Positions 25,853 through 34,308 of a stretch of 42,529 bases of DNA are shown in pieces (within the stretch, counting starts at the first letter, position 1; the number at the start of each line of letters is the position of its first letter). Made by a program: the position numbers and the translations under genes. The notes below the pieces were generated by a model, which saw nothing but the letters and a program-made list of their open reading frames with translations, was not told where the DNA came from and did no database searches. The stretch comes from Gemmatimonadaceae bacterium (lineage in GTDB: Bacteria > Gemmatimonadota > Gemmatimonadetes > Gemmatimonadales > Gemmatimonadaceae), in the NCBI GenBank assembly GCA_036003045.1, contig DASYSS010000098.1, positions 1 to 42,529 on the forward strand, in the 5' to 3' direction.

Positions 25853-26845
25853 TTACGTGAATGGTTTGTCCACGAGGTTGAAGCGGCTTCTATAGTCGCG
25901 CGGCAACACGCCGAATCGCCGCCCGAACGCCCGCCGAAAGGCATCGTCGCTCGCGTACCCAACCGAGCGCGCGACGGATTCCACCGTGGTTCGCCGCAGG
26001 GCCAAACGCCGGCACGCTTCGGTGAGACGCGCCTCTTCGACGAATGCGGCCGGCGTCTTCGAGAACCGCTCTCTGAATGCCCGCGTGAAATGCCGCACGC
26101 TCAGGCACGCCCGCGCGGCGAGCGCCTCGACCGAGAGATCGGTTCGAAGATGCGCCGGAATCCATGCCGCGAGATCGGCGAAGCGATCGGTCGCCTCGAC
26201 TTGAAAGCGCAGCGGCTCCGAGTATTGATGCTGGCCCCCGGACCGCTTGAGGTAGACGACCATCTCGCGCGCCACCGCGAGCGCCCCCTCGGGGCCGATG
26301 TCGTCCTCGATCATCGCAAGCGCCATGTCGACGCCGGCCGTGACGCCGGCCGACGTGCAGAACTTGCCGTCCTTGAGATAGAGCGCATCGCTGTCGACGC
26401 GGAGCTTCGGGAACCGTCGCTGTACGTCGGCCGCGAACGACCAGTGCGTGGTCACGGCACGTCCGTCGAGAAGGCCGGTCGGTGCGAGTCCGTAGATCCC
26501 GGTGCAGACGCTGGCGATTCGCCGAATGCCCGGTGCGCGTGCCGAGATCCACGCGGCGGCTTCGTCGGCAAGCCCCGTCTTTCTCAGCCCGCTGCCGCCC
26601 GGGATGATGAGCGTGTCGAGGCGAACGTTGGACGGGACGACGTAGTGCGCGCGGAACTCGAGCCCCGACGCCGCGGCAAAGCGCTTGGCGCGAAGCCCGA
26701 CGATGACGACTTCGTACGGCGGCTCGCCATCGACCGTGTACTCCGGCGACCGCAGCGCGTCCGACGTGAACGCGTCGGACGGCCCCACGAGATCGAGCGC
26801 CTGAATGCCCTCAAAGCCAAGAAAACCGATGCGGCGTGTCGGCAT
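25853..26845 (-). CDS. GlxA-type AraC regulator with DJ-1/PfpI domain
   Basis: This is a 330-residue regulator. The N-terminal DJ-1/PfpI (class I amidotransferase-like) domain, about 4-190, carries LIIPGGSG (79-86) and the nucleophile-elbow cysteine C114 in ASVCTGIYGLAPTGLLDGR. In this group it probably senses a ligand rather than cutting one. The C-terminal AraC/XylS double helix-turn-helix is at about 225-325 (LSVEALAARACLSVRHFTRAF, then VGYASDDAFRRAFGRRFGVLPRDYR). It reads leftward into ADOP 3, 32 bases away, so it may control that permease where other ADOPs use PadR. There is no Shine-Dalgarno; TAGTTT lies five bases before the ATG, so the message could be leaderless. Confidence 0.93.
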   Translation of the reverse strand: MPTRRIGFLGFEGIQALDLVGPSDAFTSDALRSPEYTVDGEPPYEVVIVGLRAKRFAAASGLEFRAHYVVPSNVRLDTLIIPGGSGLRKTGLADEAAAWISARAPGIRRIASVCTGIYGLAPTGLLDGRAVTTHWSFAADVQRRFPKLRVDSDALYLKDGKFCTSAGVTAGVDMALAMIEDDIGPEGALAVAREMVVYLKRSGGQHQYSEPLRFQVEATDRFADLAAWIPAHLRTDLSVEALAARACLSVRHFTRAFRERFSKTPAAFVEEARLTEACRRLALRRTTVESVARSVGYASDDAFRRAFGRRFGVLPRDYRSRFNLVDKPFT

Positions 26846-27024
26846 GGCCCAAACTACGCCCGGTCAGCGGATGGCCGAAAGGACAAGTTTCCGACGATTC
26901 AGGCCATCGACCTGGCCGCCGTCCGACCGGTTCAAGAACAGCAAAGCGTTCTGTATAGGGCACCAGACGAGATCGGGGCGCGCTCGCACCTCACCGCTGC
27001 CTTGTGGTCCCCATACCTTGAGCC

Positions 27025-28044
27025 ATGCCGCCTCGCGTCAGCGTGTGCATTCCTACGTACAACGGCGCCGCGTTTCTCGCCGAAACGTTGGCCAGCGCCG
27101 TCGCGCAGACGTTCGAGGACTTCGAGGTTGTCGTCGTCGACGACTGCTCGACGGACGGGTCGGCCGAGATTGCCGAGGGGTTTGCGCGCTCCGACTCGCG
27201 CGTTCGAGTCATCCGAAACACCCAGCGCGCCGGATCGGGCGCCGCCAACGCCAGGATCTACGTCGCGCAATCACAGGGCGAGTGGATCAAGCCCCTCAAC
27301 CAGGACGACCTCATGGCGCCGACGTGCCTTGCGCGCATGCTCGAGGCGTCGGCGCGAGGACCGCTGGTCGTCTGCTGGCACGCATGCATGTTCGAGGCGG
27401 ATGTCAGCGCGCAGGTACGCGGATGGTACGCGGAGGGGCCGACGCTCGCCGGTGAGTTGCCCGGCGACTTCGCCGACGCCGACACCGTCTGCGCCGCCGT
27501 GTTGCGACGGCCGACGGAGAACTTCATCGGGCCAACGAGCTCAGGATTCATCCACCGCGGTTGCTTCGCGAAGCACGGATCGTTCGACCCCGCGTTTTCG
27601 TTCTTTCCCGACCTCGACTACTGGACTCGCGTCGGTACGCGCGAGGGAATGGCCATCGTCGCGGAACCCGCGCTCACCTTCCGCGTCCACAACGCGTCGA
27701 TCAGCGCCGGGATACGCGGCGATCCGCGACGCGCATTTCGCATGAGTCTTCAGCAATTGCGGCGCAAGCTCCAGTTCGCGCGCCAGCCGGGCTTCGAGAA
27801 CGTGCGTCGCGTCGCCGCCGGCCTTTCCCCCGCAATCGATCTCGAGGAGTGGCTGCGAACGTCCGCATTCGAGATTCGGTGGAACGCCATTGAGACGCGC
27901 TACCGAAAGCGCGATCCCTGGCCGCTCGAGCAGTGGGACGCGCTCGTCGCGGCGGAGCCCGAACTGCAAAAAGTGTCTCGCGAGCTCGACGCCGCGCTGT
28001 CGCTCTCGTCCCGCGTTCGTCAGTTCGTCAAGCGCAGATTCTGA
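27025..28044 (+). CDS. Family 2 glycosyltransferase
   Basis: This is a GT-A fold glycosyltransferase of 339 residues. It opens PRVSVCIPTYNGAAFLAETL, carries VVVVDDCSTDGS with D39-D40 contacting the nucleotide sugar, and has the metal-binding QDD at 93-95 (LNQDDLM). The acceptor-side region includes FSFFPDLDYWTRVG (about 191-204). It transfers one sugar from a nucleotide sugar to a glycan, lipid or protein on the cytoplasmic face. It has no membrane helix. A TACCTT hexamer five bases before the ATG with no Shine-Dalgarno suggests leaderless expression. Its 3' end overlaps the FAD oxidoreductase gene by 17 bases, tail to tail. Next to a sugar ketoisomerase it probably belongs to surface-glycan assembly. 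Confidence 0.9.
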   Translation: MPPRVSVCIPTYNGAAFLAETLASAVAQTFEDFEVVVVDDCSTDGSAEIAEGFARSDSRVRVIRNTQRAGSGAANARIYVAQSQGEWIKPLNQDDLMAPTCLARMLEASARGPLVVCWHACMFEADVSAQVRGWYAEGPTLAGELPGDFADADTVCAAVLRRPTENFIGPTSSGFIHRGCFAKHGSFDPAFSFFPDLDYWTRVGTREGMAIVAEPALTFRVHNASISAGIRGDPRRAFRMSLQQLRRKLQFARQPGFENVRRVAAGLSPAIDLEEWLRTSAFEIRWNAIETRYRKRDPWPLEQWDALVAAEPELQKVSRELDAALSLSSRVRQFVKRRF

Positions 28045-29242
28045 CCGCCACCTGCTCCGCCAGCCACGGCGCCATCGAATATTTGCCGGTGTCGACCGAG
28101 ATGTAGCCGCGGTCTTCGGTCATCGTGAATTGATCTCGCCTGTGCAGCGCGCTCGCGCGATCGGCCAACGACCCTCGGCCGATCGCATACACCCAACCGG
28201 CGTGGACTTCGATCGACTCTGCCGACGCCTCGACTCGCGCCACGTCCGGGAAGAACCGCGACAGCGCGGCGAACGTCTCGGCCCGCACTCGAGCGAGTCG
28301 CTCGGCTGACGTCAGCGACTCCGTGAGTGGCGGCGCGAGCTCGCTCCCTTGGGCGAGCAGTCCGGCCTCGTACCACGAGAGGTACAACCGTCCGTCGCCG
28401 TACTGCTTGATGTCGCCAAACGGTCCCGTGCACACCGTCGCTCCTCGGATCGCCGACGGTTTCGCCTTGGCGTAGATCGCCGCGCGCAGGCGGTGCGACC
28501 AGGGCGCCGGCGGCGTGATCCCCATGGCGGCGTCCACTACGGGACGTCCTTCCCACAGCGCGTTCACGACTCTGTCGAAGCGACTGAGCTCGATGCCGTC
28601 GGGTTCGGACGTCACGTCGAAACGGCCATCGTCGCGGCGGCACACGGCGCGCACCTGAACGCCGGTATTCACCTCGATGAGCGGCTCGGCGCGCACCGCG
28701 GCGGCAATCGCGTCCGCCACCGCCACCGTCGAAACGGAGCGCTCCGGCACGCGGAACCCCGCAACGACTTGGTCCGACGCCGTCAGGTCGGCCAGTTCCG
28801 ACCCCGACAGCCGGTGCACACGCGCCGACCGCAAATCGCGCAGGTATGTCTCGCCTTGGCCCGCCCGCGCCGCGTCGGCGATCATGTCGGCGATCGAATC
28901 CGCGTACTCGGCATACGCCTCCGCATCGACTACCGAGCGACGATGGATCATGTAGACGTCGTCATCGCTGGCCAGCGCGTCGAGTGAGCGTCCCGTCAAC
29001 CGCTTCACCAACGCCTTGAACGCGAGCGCACCGGGAATGAGTCGCGCCGCGGTGTTGCGGGACGGATCGGCGGGATAGAGAAAGCCGAGGTGGATCTTCC
29101 CTTCGTTCCACCGGCTCGCGCGCTGCATGACATCGTGCGCGCGATCGACGAGCGTCACACGTTGCCCGCGCCGCGCGAGCTCCAGCGCCGTGCAGCAGCC
29201 GAGCATCCCGGCGCCCAGCACGGCGATGCGGCGATCACTCAC
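28028..29242 (-). CDS. FAD-dependent oxidoreductase, DAO family
   Basis: This is a flavoprotein of 404 residues. The N-terminal Rossmann motif IAVLGAGMLGCCTALELARRG (about 6-26) binds FAD, followed by the acidic end of strand two (VTLVDRA). The C-terminal WVYAIGRGSLADRASALHRRD and DRGYISVDTGKYSM are similar in placement to the second FAD-contact region of D-amino-acid and glycine oxidases. It probably oxidises an amine or hydroxy-acid; the substrate is unknown. It lies 12 bases after the sugar 3,4-ketoisomerase on the same strand, so the two form an operon. That raises the possibility that it acts on a sugar or amino-sugar derivative or on a glycan decoration. No signal peptide is present. 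Confidence 0.82.
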   Translation of the reverse strand: MSDRRIAVLGAGMLGCCTALELARRGQRVTLVDRAHDVMQRASRWNEGKIHLGFLYPADPSRNTAARLIPGALAFKALVKRLTGRSLDALASDDDVYMIHRRSVVDAEAYAEYADSIADMIADAARAGQGETYLRDLRSARVHRLSGSELADLTASDQVVAGFRVPERSVSTVAVADAIAAAVRAEPLIEVNTGVQVRAVCRRDDGRFDVTSEPDGIELSRFDRVVNALWEGRPVVDAAMGITPPAPWSHRLRAAIYAKAKPSAIRGATVCTGPFGDIKQYGDGRLYLSWYEAGLLAQGSELAPPLTESLTSAERLARVRAETFAALSRFFPDVARVEASAESIEVHAGWVYAIGRGSLADRASALHRRDQFTMTEDRGYISVDTGKYSMAPWLAEQVAVRICA

Positions 29243-29254
29243 GATCTCGGCACG

Positions 29255-29662
29255 TCAACGCGCCGTGCGTTCCGCACGCCGCAACGCCACGAACTCGTCC
29301 CAGTCGCGCAGATAGTCCGCGTCGTCGTGCGGCGAGTCCGTCAACACGAGACAGACGGCCGACGCCGTGAAATCATGCAACCGGAGCCAGTGCATCGGCG
29401 GAACATGGAGCGCTCGGCACGAATCCAAGAGCGCGTAGTCGGCGGAGTCGCAACCGTCCGATGCGTGGACACGAAACGATCCGGCGACGGGCACGATGAG
29501 CTGGCCCGTCCTGCGATGCGCGTGACCACCCCGCTCGCTCAGGACGGAGTGCAGAAAAAAAGCATTGCGGACCTCGAAGGGCACGACGTCGAGCGACGTC
29601 AGAATGCCCCGCGCGTCCTCGAATCGCGGTAGGTCGATCCACTCGAGTTGGTTGAGACTCAT
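29255..29662 (-). CDS. FdtA/WxcM-type sugar 3,4-ketoisomerase (cupin)
   Basis: This is a one-domain cupin of 135 residues, the length of FdtA/QdtA enzymes. These convert dTDP-4-keto-6-deoxyglucose to the 3-keto isomer on the way to dTDP-Fuc3NAc or Qui3N sugars. Key marks are FEDARGILTSLD (14-25), the metal/active-site GGHAHRR (45-51), GSFRVHASDG, VPPMHWLRLHDF and the C-terminal SPHDDADYLRDWDEF, which matches the family's DESDYIRDYDEF end. It is first in a two-gene operon with the FAD oxidoreductase. The usual partner aminotransferase and acetyltransferase are not in this window, so the rest of the pathway must be elsewhere. No Shine-Dalgarno is visible before the ATG. Confidence 0.85.
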   Translation of the reverse strand: MSLNQLEWIDLPRFEDARGILTSLDVVPFEVRNAFFLHSVLSERGGHAHRRTGQLIVPVAGSFRVHASDGCDSADYALLDSCRALHVPPMHWLRLHDFTASAVCLVLTDSPHDDADYLRDWDEFVALRRAERTAR

Positions 29663-29973
29663 GACGGTTGCATCGCGGAAACTCGGTCGCCCACAAAGTT
29701 AAGCGGGCACGGCAGATGGTTTTTTCGAGCGCCTCGCCCCCGGCAAGCTCCAGGATGTCACCGATGAGTCTCTGGGTCTTTCGCCGCACCGAAACCCCTC
29801 CGGACGTCCGCGCGGTTGCCCCATCTTTGCCACTCGTGCTAGTAAGCGGCGCGTGCGGGATCGTTGAGGCCTGGGGTGGCCACGGCGAGGACCGTCTCGC
29901 GTGATGTCAGACTCAGCCCAACGAAACGCCCGACAACGCGCCTCGACCTTGAGCAGCACTGATGGAGGTACCC
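29663..29973. other. Intergenic region between ketoisomerase and WXXGXW genes
   Basis: This divergent gap has no gene I can support. Open frames exist on both strands, but they lack family resemblance and a good ribosome site. The only clear element is GGAGGT (29964-29969) serving the next gene. No convincing -35/-10 pair or hairpin stands out. Confidence 0.5.
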
Positions 29974-30294
29974 ATGACTAGACTCTCAACTCTGCGCTTG
30001 ATTGCCGGCTTTGTCACCTCGGTAGCGATCGGCGCATGCTATTCCTCTTCGGATCACCTGTACGGTGTCGCCTACGGCACGTACGAGCCGCCCCTCTCTC
30101 CCGTCGAAGTGATCCCGACGTCACCAGGCTTCAACTACGTCTGGGTTGGCGGACACTATCGCTGGACCAGCGACAGATACGTCTGGACGCCAGGATCTTG
30201 GGTCGTTCCGGCCCGTGGATACTCGGTGTGGGTGCCGGGCCGCTGGGATCACGACGGTCACGGCTGGTACTTCGTCAACGGCCACTGGCGCTAA
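29974..30294 (+). CDS. WXXGXW-repeat lipoprotein
   Basis: This is a 106-residue exported protein. The signal MTRLSTLRLIAGFVTSVAIGAC ends in an IGAC lipobox with Cys22 lipidated. The mature part carries aromatic repeats of the WXXGXW/YXW type: YVWVGGHYRW, YVWTPGSW, YSVWVPGRW and GWYFVNGHWR. These form small beta-rich modules found in cell-envelope proteins of many Gram-negatives, often stress-related. Start choice: GGAGGT at 29964-29969 sits 4 bases before the ATG at 29974, so an ATG four codons earlier is rejected. A strong intrinsic terminator follows directly, which makes this a one-gene unit. The function of the repeat is not established. Confidence 0.85.
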   Translation: MTRLSTLRLIAGFVTSVAIGACYSSSDHLYGVAYGTYEPPLSPVEVIPTSPGFNYVWVGGHYRWTSDRYVWTPGSWVVPARGYSVWVPGRWDHDGHGWYFVNGHWR

Positions 30295-30317
30295 CAACTC
30301 CGCTAGGCTGACGATCT

Positions 30318-30361
30318 GGAGCTCGGAGTCATCGCACGCCGAGGCTCCGAGCTCCTTTTTT
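30318..30361 (+). terminator. Rho-independent terminator
   Basis: A perfect 11-bp stem, GGAGCTCGGAG / CTCCGAGCTCC, with a 16-base loop is followed by six T. It begins 23 bases after the WXXGXW lipoprotein stop and is the clearest intrinsic terminator in the window. Confidence 0.9.
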
Positions 30362-30379
30362 CCGTGCGTGTCGCCAAAC

Positions 30380-30417
30380 GAGAACGCCGGAGGGGCGTTT
30401 GCCCGACCGGCGTTCTC
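30380..30417 (-). terminator. Nested hairpin, terminator for the DUF937 gene
   Basis: The arms GAGAACGCCGG (30380-30390) and CCGGCGTTCTC (30407-30417) are perfect. The 16-base loop contains a second stem, GGGC-GTTT-GCCC. Read leftward from the DUF937 gene it lies about 50 bases after the stop and is followed by GTTTGG. The weak T-run makes it less certain than its neighbour. Confidence 0.65.
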
Positions 30418-30469
30418 ATGACAACTCGAGTTGCTGCCCCCTACCCCGCCGCCCTCATCTCGATTCGAC

Positions 30470-31030
30470 TCAAGCGCGCGGCGCCTCGGCGCCTCCTCCC
30501 GAAAGCAGCTTTCCAAGCACTCCCCCGATGTTCGGCGAATTTCGCTGAGCGTTCTGCGCCTCCTGATGCAGCGCGCCGGCGAGTTGTCCCGCGTCGATCT
30601 GCGAAACGTTCTGGTTGCCGAACTGGCGCCGCGCGAGCACGCCAAGGACGACGGGCGAAAGCATCAGCAGGAGTTTGCGAGCCTTGTCGGATTCGAGCCC
30701 GCTCGCCTGCTGTACGCTCTGTTCCACTGCGTCTCGGTGCTGGCCGAAGACTCGGGCGAGCAGCCCACCGGTGCTCGCGACATCGGCCGGCGGACCGGCT
30801 TGGAAAGCGCTCGAGACGTTTTCGGTGATGTTCGCGTGAGCCGACGCGGCCTGTTTGATGGCGTCGGCACCGGTTGGGCTCGACGCGTGCCGTGCCAGGC
30901 CGCCGACGATCATCGGCAGAGCGGCAGCGATCGCGGTTCGCGCGGCGTTGGGGTTGATTCCGAGTTGCTGACTGATCTGTCCGACCTGGTTGTCCCCGAT
31001 GTACTGCTGTGCGTTGTCGAGCAGCGCCAT
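30470..31030 (-). CDS. DUF937 domain protein
   Basis: This is a 186-residue cytosolic protein of the DUF937 family. Conserved helices are LLDNAQQYIGDNQVGQISQQLG (3-24), then ARTAIAAALPMIVGGLARHA, AFQAGPPADVASTGGLLARVFG and KARKLLLMLSPVVLGVLARRQ. The tail is Gly-rich (IGGVLGKLLSGGGAEAPRA). The family is linked in the literature to bacterial housekeeping of unknown role, and no catalytic residues are evident. The ATG at 31030 has GGAGGC six bases upstream; a longer open frame begins 38 codons earlier without support. It diverges from the DUF2231 gene across a 187-base gap that must hold both promoters, and it ends before a nested hairpin. Confidence 0.85.
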   Translation of the reverse strand: MALLDNAQQYIGDNQVGQISQQLGINPNAARTAIAAALPMIVGGLARHASSPTGADAIKQAASAHANITENVSSAFQAGPPADVASTGGLLARVFGQHRDAVEQSVQQASGLESDKARKLLLMLSPVVLGVLARRQFGNQNVSQIDAGQLAGALHQEAQNAQRNSPNIGGVLGKLLSGGGAEAPRA

Positions 31031-31217
31031 TGTAGCCTCCGTTTTGTCCACGTGCTCATCTTCGATAGGCTGTTCGGCACAAACGATTGGACTGAAGTCC
31101 AATTTCTCCGACTCAGCTGTTGGACGGGTGAAGACGCATCGCAACGGCTATGGCACGTACCTCGCACAAGCGGCTCATGGACTGCAAGCCGACGCGACGG
31201 TAACGGAGCCCAACGCC

Positions 31218-31703
31218 ATGGAAGCGCGTGTCAAATTCGCCGGCCATCCGGTGCACCAGATGCTAATCGTCTTCCCACTGGGCTTATTGTCGACGGCCGT
31301 GATTTTCGACGCGATTCACCTGGCGACCGGCAGCGTCACGGCGTCGATGTCCTCGTATTGGATGATTGCCGCCGGCGTAATCGGGGGTCTGTGCGCGGCC
31401 GTATTTGGAGTCGTCGATTGGTGGGCGATTCCGAAGGGCACGCGCGCGTACCGTCTTGGCCTGTTGCATGGAATCGGCAACGTCTGTGTCGTCGCGCTTT
31501 ACGCCGTGAGTTGGTTTCTGCGTCGTCCTGACCCGGGTCATCCGTCGGCAACCGCGTTGATCACGATGCTCGTCGGCGCGATTCTCAGCCTTCTCACAGG
31601 GTGGCTTGGCGGTGAGCTGGTGGACCGCCTCGGCGTCGGTGTCGATGATGGAGCGAATCTCGATGCGCCGAGCTCGCTATCGAAAAAAACGGCGCGACTC
31701 TAG
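31218..31703 (+). CDS. DUF2231 four-helix membrane protein
   Basis: This is a 161-residue inner-membrane protein of the DUF2231 family. It begins EARVKFAGHPVHQMLIVFPLGLL, and the GHPxHxMLxxFPxGL pattern is the family signature. Four membrane helices follow at about 11-35, 46-68, 82-102 and 112-135. VDWWAIP in the second loop and TGWLGGELVDRLG after helix four are conserved too. The two histidines in the first helix could hold a metal or haem, which is inference. The start at 31218 is chosen by the family N-terminus and a GGAG 9 bases upstream. The tail (about 140-161) is hydrophilic. It converges on ADOP 4 with a 63-base gap. Confidence 0.85.
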   Translation: MEARVKFAGHPVHQMLIVFPLGLLSTAVIFDAIHLATGSVTASMSSYWMIAAGVIGGLCAAVFGVVDWWAIPKGTRAYRLGLLHGIGNVCVVALYAVSWFLRRPDPGHPSATALITMLVGAILSLLTGWLGGELVDRLGVGVDDGANLDAPSSLSKKTARL

Positions 31704-31766
31704 AGACTCACGACCCGGCGCCCTTAACACGGCGTACGAACTCACAAGTCGCGCGTTCCTTCGGGT

Positions 31767-34190
31767 CTATTCCGCTCGCAGCGCGACGACCGGATCGACC
31801 CTCGCCGCTCGGCGAGCCGGCACCACACACGCGATGACCGCCACCACCCAGAGTCCCGTCGCTGCCGCCCCAAAGGCGAGCGGATCGTACGGATTCATGC
31901 CGAGCAAGAACGATCGTATCAGCTGCGCGCCCCCGAGGGCGAGCGCGAGGCCGATCACGATGCCGATCGCGGCGACACGTACACCCTCACCTGCCATGAA
32001 CCGCGCCACGCCGTTGGGCGTTGCACCCACGGCCACACGAATCCCGATCTCGCGAGTCCGCTGGCTCACCGCGTACGCGACGATTCCATAGACACCGATC
32101 GCCGCCAGCAAGAGTCCGATGATGCCCAAGGTCGCCGACACGACACCCGCGAGCCGCTGCGGCAGGAGCGCCACCGACGTGTACTGCTCGAACGTGGTGT
32201 TGTTCATGAGAGGCAGATCCGCATCGAGCGCGCGCAGCGTGGTTCGTCCCGCCGTCGCCGCGGCCGTGACGTCGCCGCGGATCAGCGCCGAAATCTCATC
32301 GACTTTCCCCTGCCCCATCGGCAAATACACCATGAACCGCGGCGACTCGGCGAGCGATCGCACCTTCGTGTCGGCACTGACGCCGACGATCGGATAGCCC
32401 TCGTTCGCACGACCGACGATCAGCTTGCGCCCGATCGCTTTCGACGGCGACCCGAACACTCGCCGCGCCAACTCGGCGCTCACGATCGCGAACGATTCAC
32501 TGTTTGCGCGATCGTTGGTCGTGAACGCGCGCCCCGCGACGACCGGGATTCCCATCACCGTGAAGTAGTTGCTCGACACCGACGCAAAATCGGCGGTCCT
32601 GCGGTCGCGGTCCTCAGGCGTCACGCGGAACGCGATCGTCGAGTTTCCGGTGCCGAGCGGCGGCCGTGACGTGAATGCAACGGCTCGCACCCCGGGCTGC
32701 GCCAGGAGGGTCGTTTGCCATTGGTCGGCCAACTGGCGGCCGGCATCGAGTAAATAGTTGCGCATTCGGAGGTCCGTCGAGACGACACGCAAGTCCCGCA
32801 TGTCGAATCCGGGATTCACGTTCAGCGCATTGCCGAGCGCCCGCGTGACGAGCGCGGCGTCGACGAGCAAGAGCAGTGTGAACGCGAGTTGCGCTGCGAC
32901 GACGATGTTCCGTCCGCGTGACCGGCCCGACGCCGTGCGGCCTTCGGACTTGAGCATCGACATGACGCCGAGTCGCGTGCTGCGCAGCGCCGGGAGAAGC
33001 GCGAACAACACGCCGACGACGAGAGCCACGACCAGCGCGAACGCGATCACGCGTCCGTCCACGCGGATGTCGAACTCGATCGGCACTTCGATCGGCGGCT
33101 TGAACGCGACCATCGCGCGCGTCGCGATGATCGCGATGCCGATCGCGAGGACGCATCCCGCGAGGAACAGCACGACCGTTTCCGTCATCAGTTGACGCAC
33201 GATGGTCGAGCGGGCGGCGCCGAGCGCGACGCGGACGGCCAGCTCGCGCTGTCGTTGGACGCCGCGAGCCATGATCACGCCGGCGAGGTTGCCGCACGCG
33301 ACGAGCAGGATCAAGAGCGAGAAGCTCATGAGCAGCGCCATGAACACGGCGACGCCCTTTCGCGCTTCCGGCGGCATCCCGGAATACGAGAAGAGGTCGA
33401 CACCGTGCCCCTTGATCACCTCGGGATGGTCCGCCTCGATCTGCTTCGCGATCGCTTCCAATTCTCGCTCGGCCGACTGCACGGTGGCACCGTCGGCGAG
33501 ACGGCCCGTGAGCTGGAAGGAGTTGAAGTCGCGCGAGTCGAGGCGCAGATCGGGCTTCGTGACGTTCGACATCGCGATCGGCGTCCAGAGGTCCGGCTTG
33601 ATGAAGGAGATGAACGACGCCATCTCGGGCCGCGCGACGCCGATGACGGTGAAGGCATGCCCGTTCACGCGAATCGGACGGCCGATCGCGCTCGAGTCGC
33701 CGCCGAGCCGCCGCTCCCAGAACGAGTGGCTGACGACCGCCACCGGGTGCGACCCGACGTCGGGGAAATTGTCTTCTTCAGGCAAGAAGAACCGCCCGAG
33801 CTCGGGCGTCGCTCCGAAGACCTTGAAGTAGTTGCCGCTGACGTTGAACCCGACGGCGAGGCCCGCGTCGCCGGTCGTCGCGACGCTCAACGGCGTGATG
33901 TCGGCCGCGGCGAGGTCGGTGAGCGAATGCGACCGGTCGCGCAAGTCCCTGTACTGCAGGAACGAGAACGAATGGAAGCCCGATCCGTCCGGGCTCGTTT
34001 CGTACGCGTAGACCAACCGGTCGGCGCGAGGCGCGGGGATGCCGCGCAGCAGCAGCCCCTCGACCATCGAGAAGATGGTGGTCGTCGCGCCGATTCCGAT
34101 GCCGATCGAGACGATCGCGATCGCGGCATAGCTGGGAGAAAGTCGGAGTTGGCGGAGGGCGTATCGCAGGTCGCGAAGGAGGGCGTCCAT
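31767..34190 (-). CDS. ADOP-family FtsX/MacB-like orphan permease 4 (no prefix, no linked regulator)
   Basis: This is an 807-residue duplicated permease. Like ADOP 3 it lacks the soluble prefix and begins MDALLRDLRYALRQLRLSPSY, with the first membrane helix at about 21-45 (IGIGIGATTTIFSMV). FtsX signatures are ILLVACGNLAGVIMARGVQRQRELAVRVALGAARSTIV in the middle and AYAVSQRTREIGIRVAVGATPNGV near the end. No PadR, AraC or ATPase gene is attached. It stands alone on the minus strand, head to head with the eight-haem cytochrome (118-base gap). GGAG lies about 10 bases before the ATG at 34190. An open frame extends further upstream but runs into the neighbour and lacks the family's start. Confidence 0.9.
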   Translation of the reverse strand: MDALLRDLRYALRQLRLSPSYAAIAIVSIGIGIGATTTIFSMVEGLLLRGIPAPRADRLVYAYETSPDGSGFHSFSFLQYRDLRDRSHSLTDLAAADITPLSVATTGDAGLAVGFNVSGNYFKVFGATPELGRFFLPEEDNFPDVGSHPVAVVSHSFWERRLGGDSSAIGRPIRVNGHAFTVIGVARPEMASFISFIKPDLWTPIAMSNVTKPDLRLDSRDFNSFQLTGRLADGATVQSAERELEAIAKQIEADHPEVIKGHGVDLFSYSGMPPEARKGVAVFMALLMSFSLLILLVACGNLAGVIMARGVQRQRELAVRVALGAARSTIVRQLMTETVVLFLAGCVLAIGIAIIATRAMVAFKPPIEVPIEFDIRVDGRVIAFALVVALVVGVLFALLPALRSTRLGVMSMLKSEGRTASGRSRGRNIVVAAQLAFTLLLLVDAALVTRALGNALNVNPGFDMRDLRVVSTDLRMRNYLLDAGRQLADQWQTTLLAQPGVRAVAFTSRPPLGTGNSTIAFRVTPEDRDRRTADFASVSSNYFTVMGIPVVAGRAFTTNDRANSESFAIVSAELARRVFGSPSKAIGRKLIVGRANEGYPIVGVSADTKVRSLAESPRFMVYLPMGQGKVDEISALIRGDVTAAATAGRTTLRALDADLPLMNNTTFEQYTSVALLPQRLAGVVSATLGIIGLLLAAIGVYGIVAYAVSQRTREIGIRVAVGATPNGVARFMAGEGVRVAAIGIVIGLALALGGAQLIRSFLLGMNPYDPLAFGAAATGLWVVAVIACVVPARRAARVDPVVALRAE

Positions 34191-34308
34191 CGGCTCGCTC
34201 CGTGTCGGAGTGGGTGGGTCACGGAGCCTACGGCGGTGATCCGGCTGAAGTTTCCGCGGTCGCGATCGAAGAGTCGCGCGCTCGGGAACGGGCTCCGCCC
34301 AAAGTCCA

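Noticed and set aside
29373-29904. Open frames on both strands in and beside the 29.7-kb gap
   Set aside because: They have no recognisable domain, weak ribosome sites and partial overlap with the well-supported ketoisomerase.
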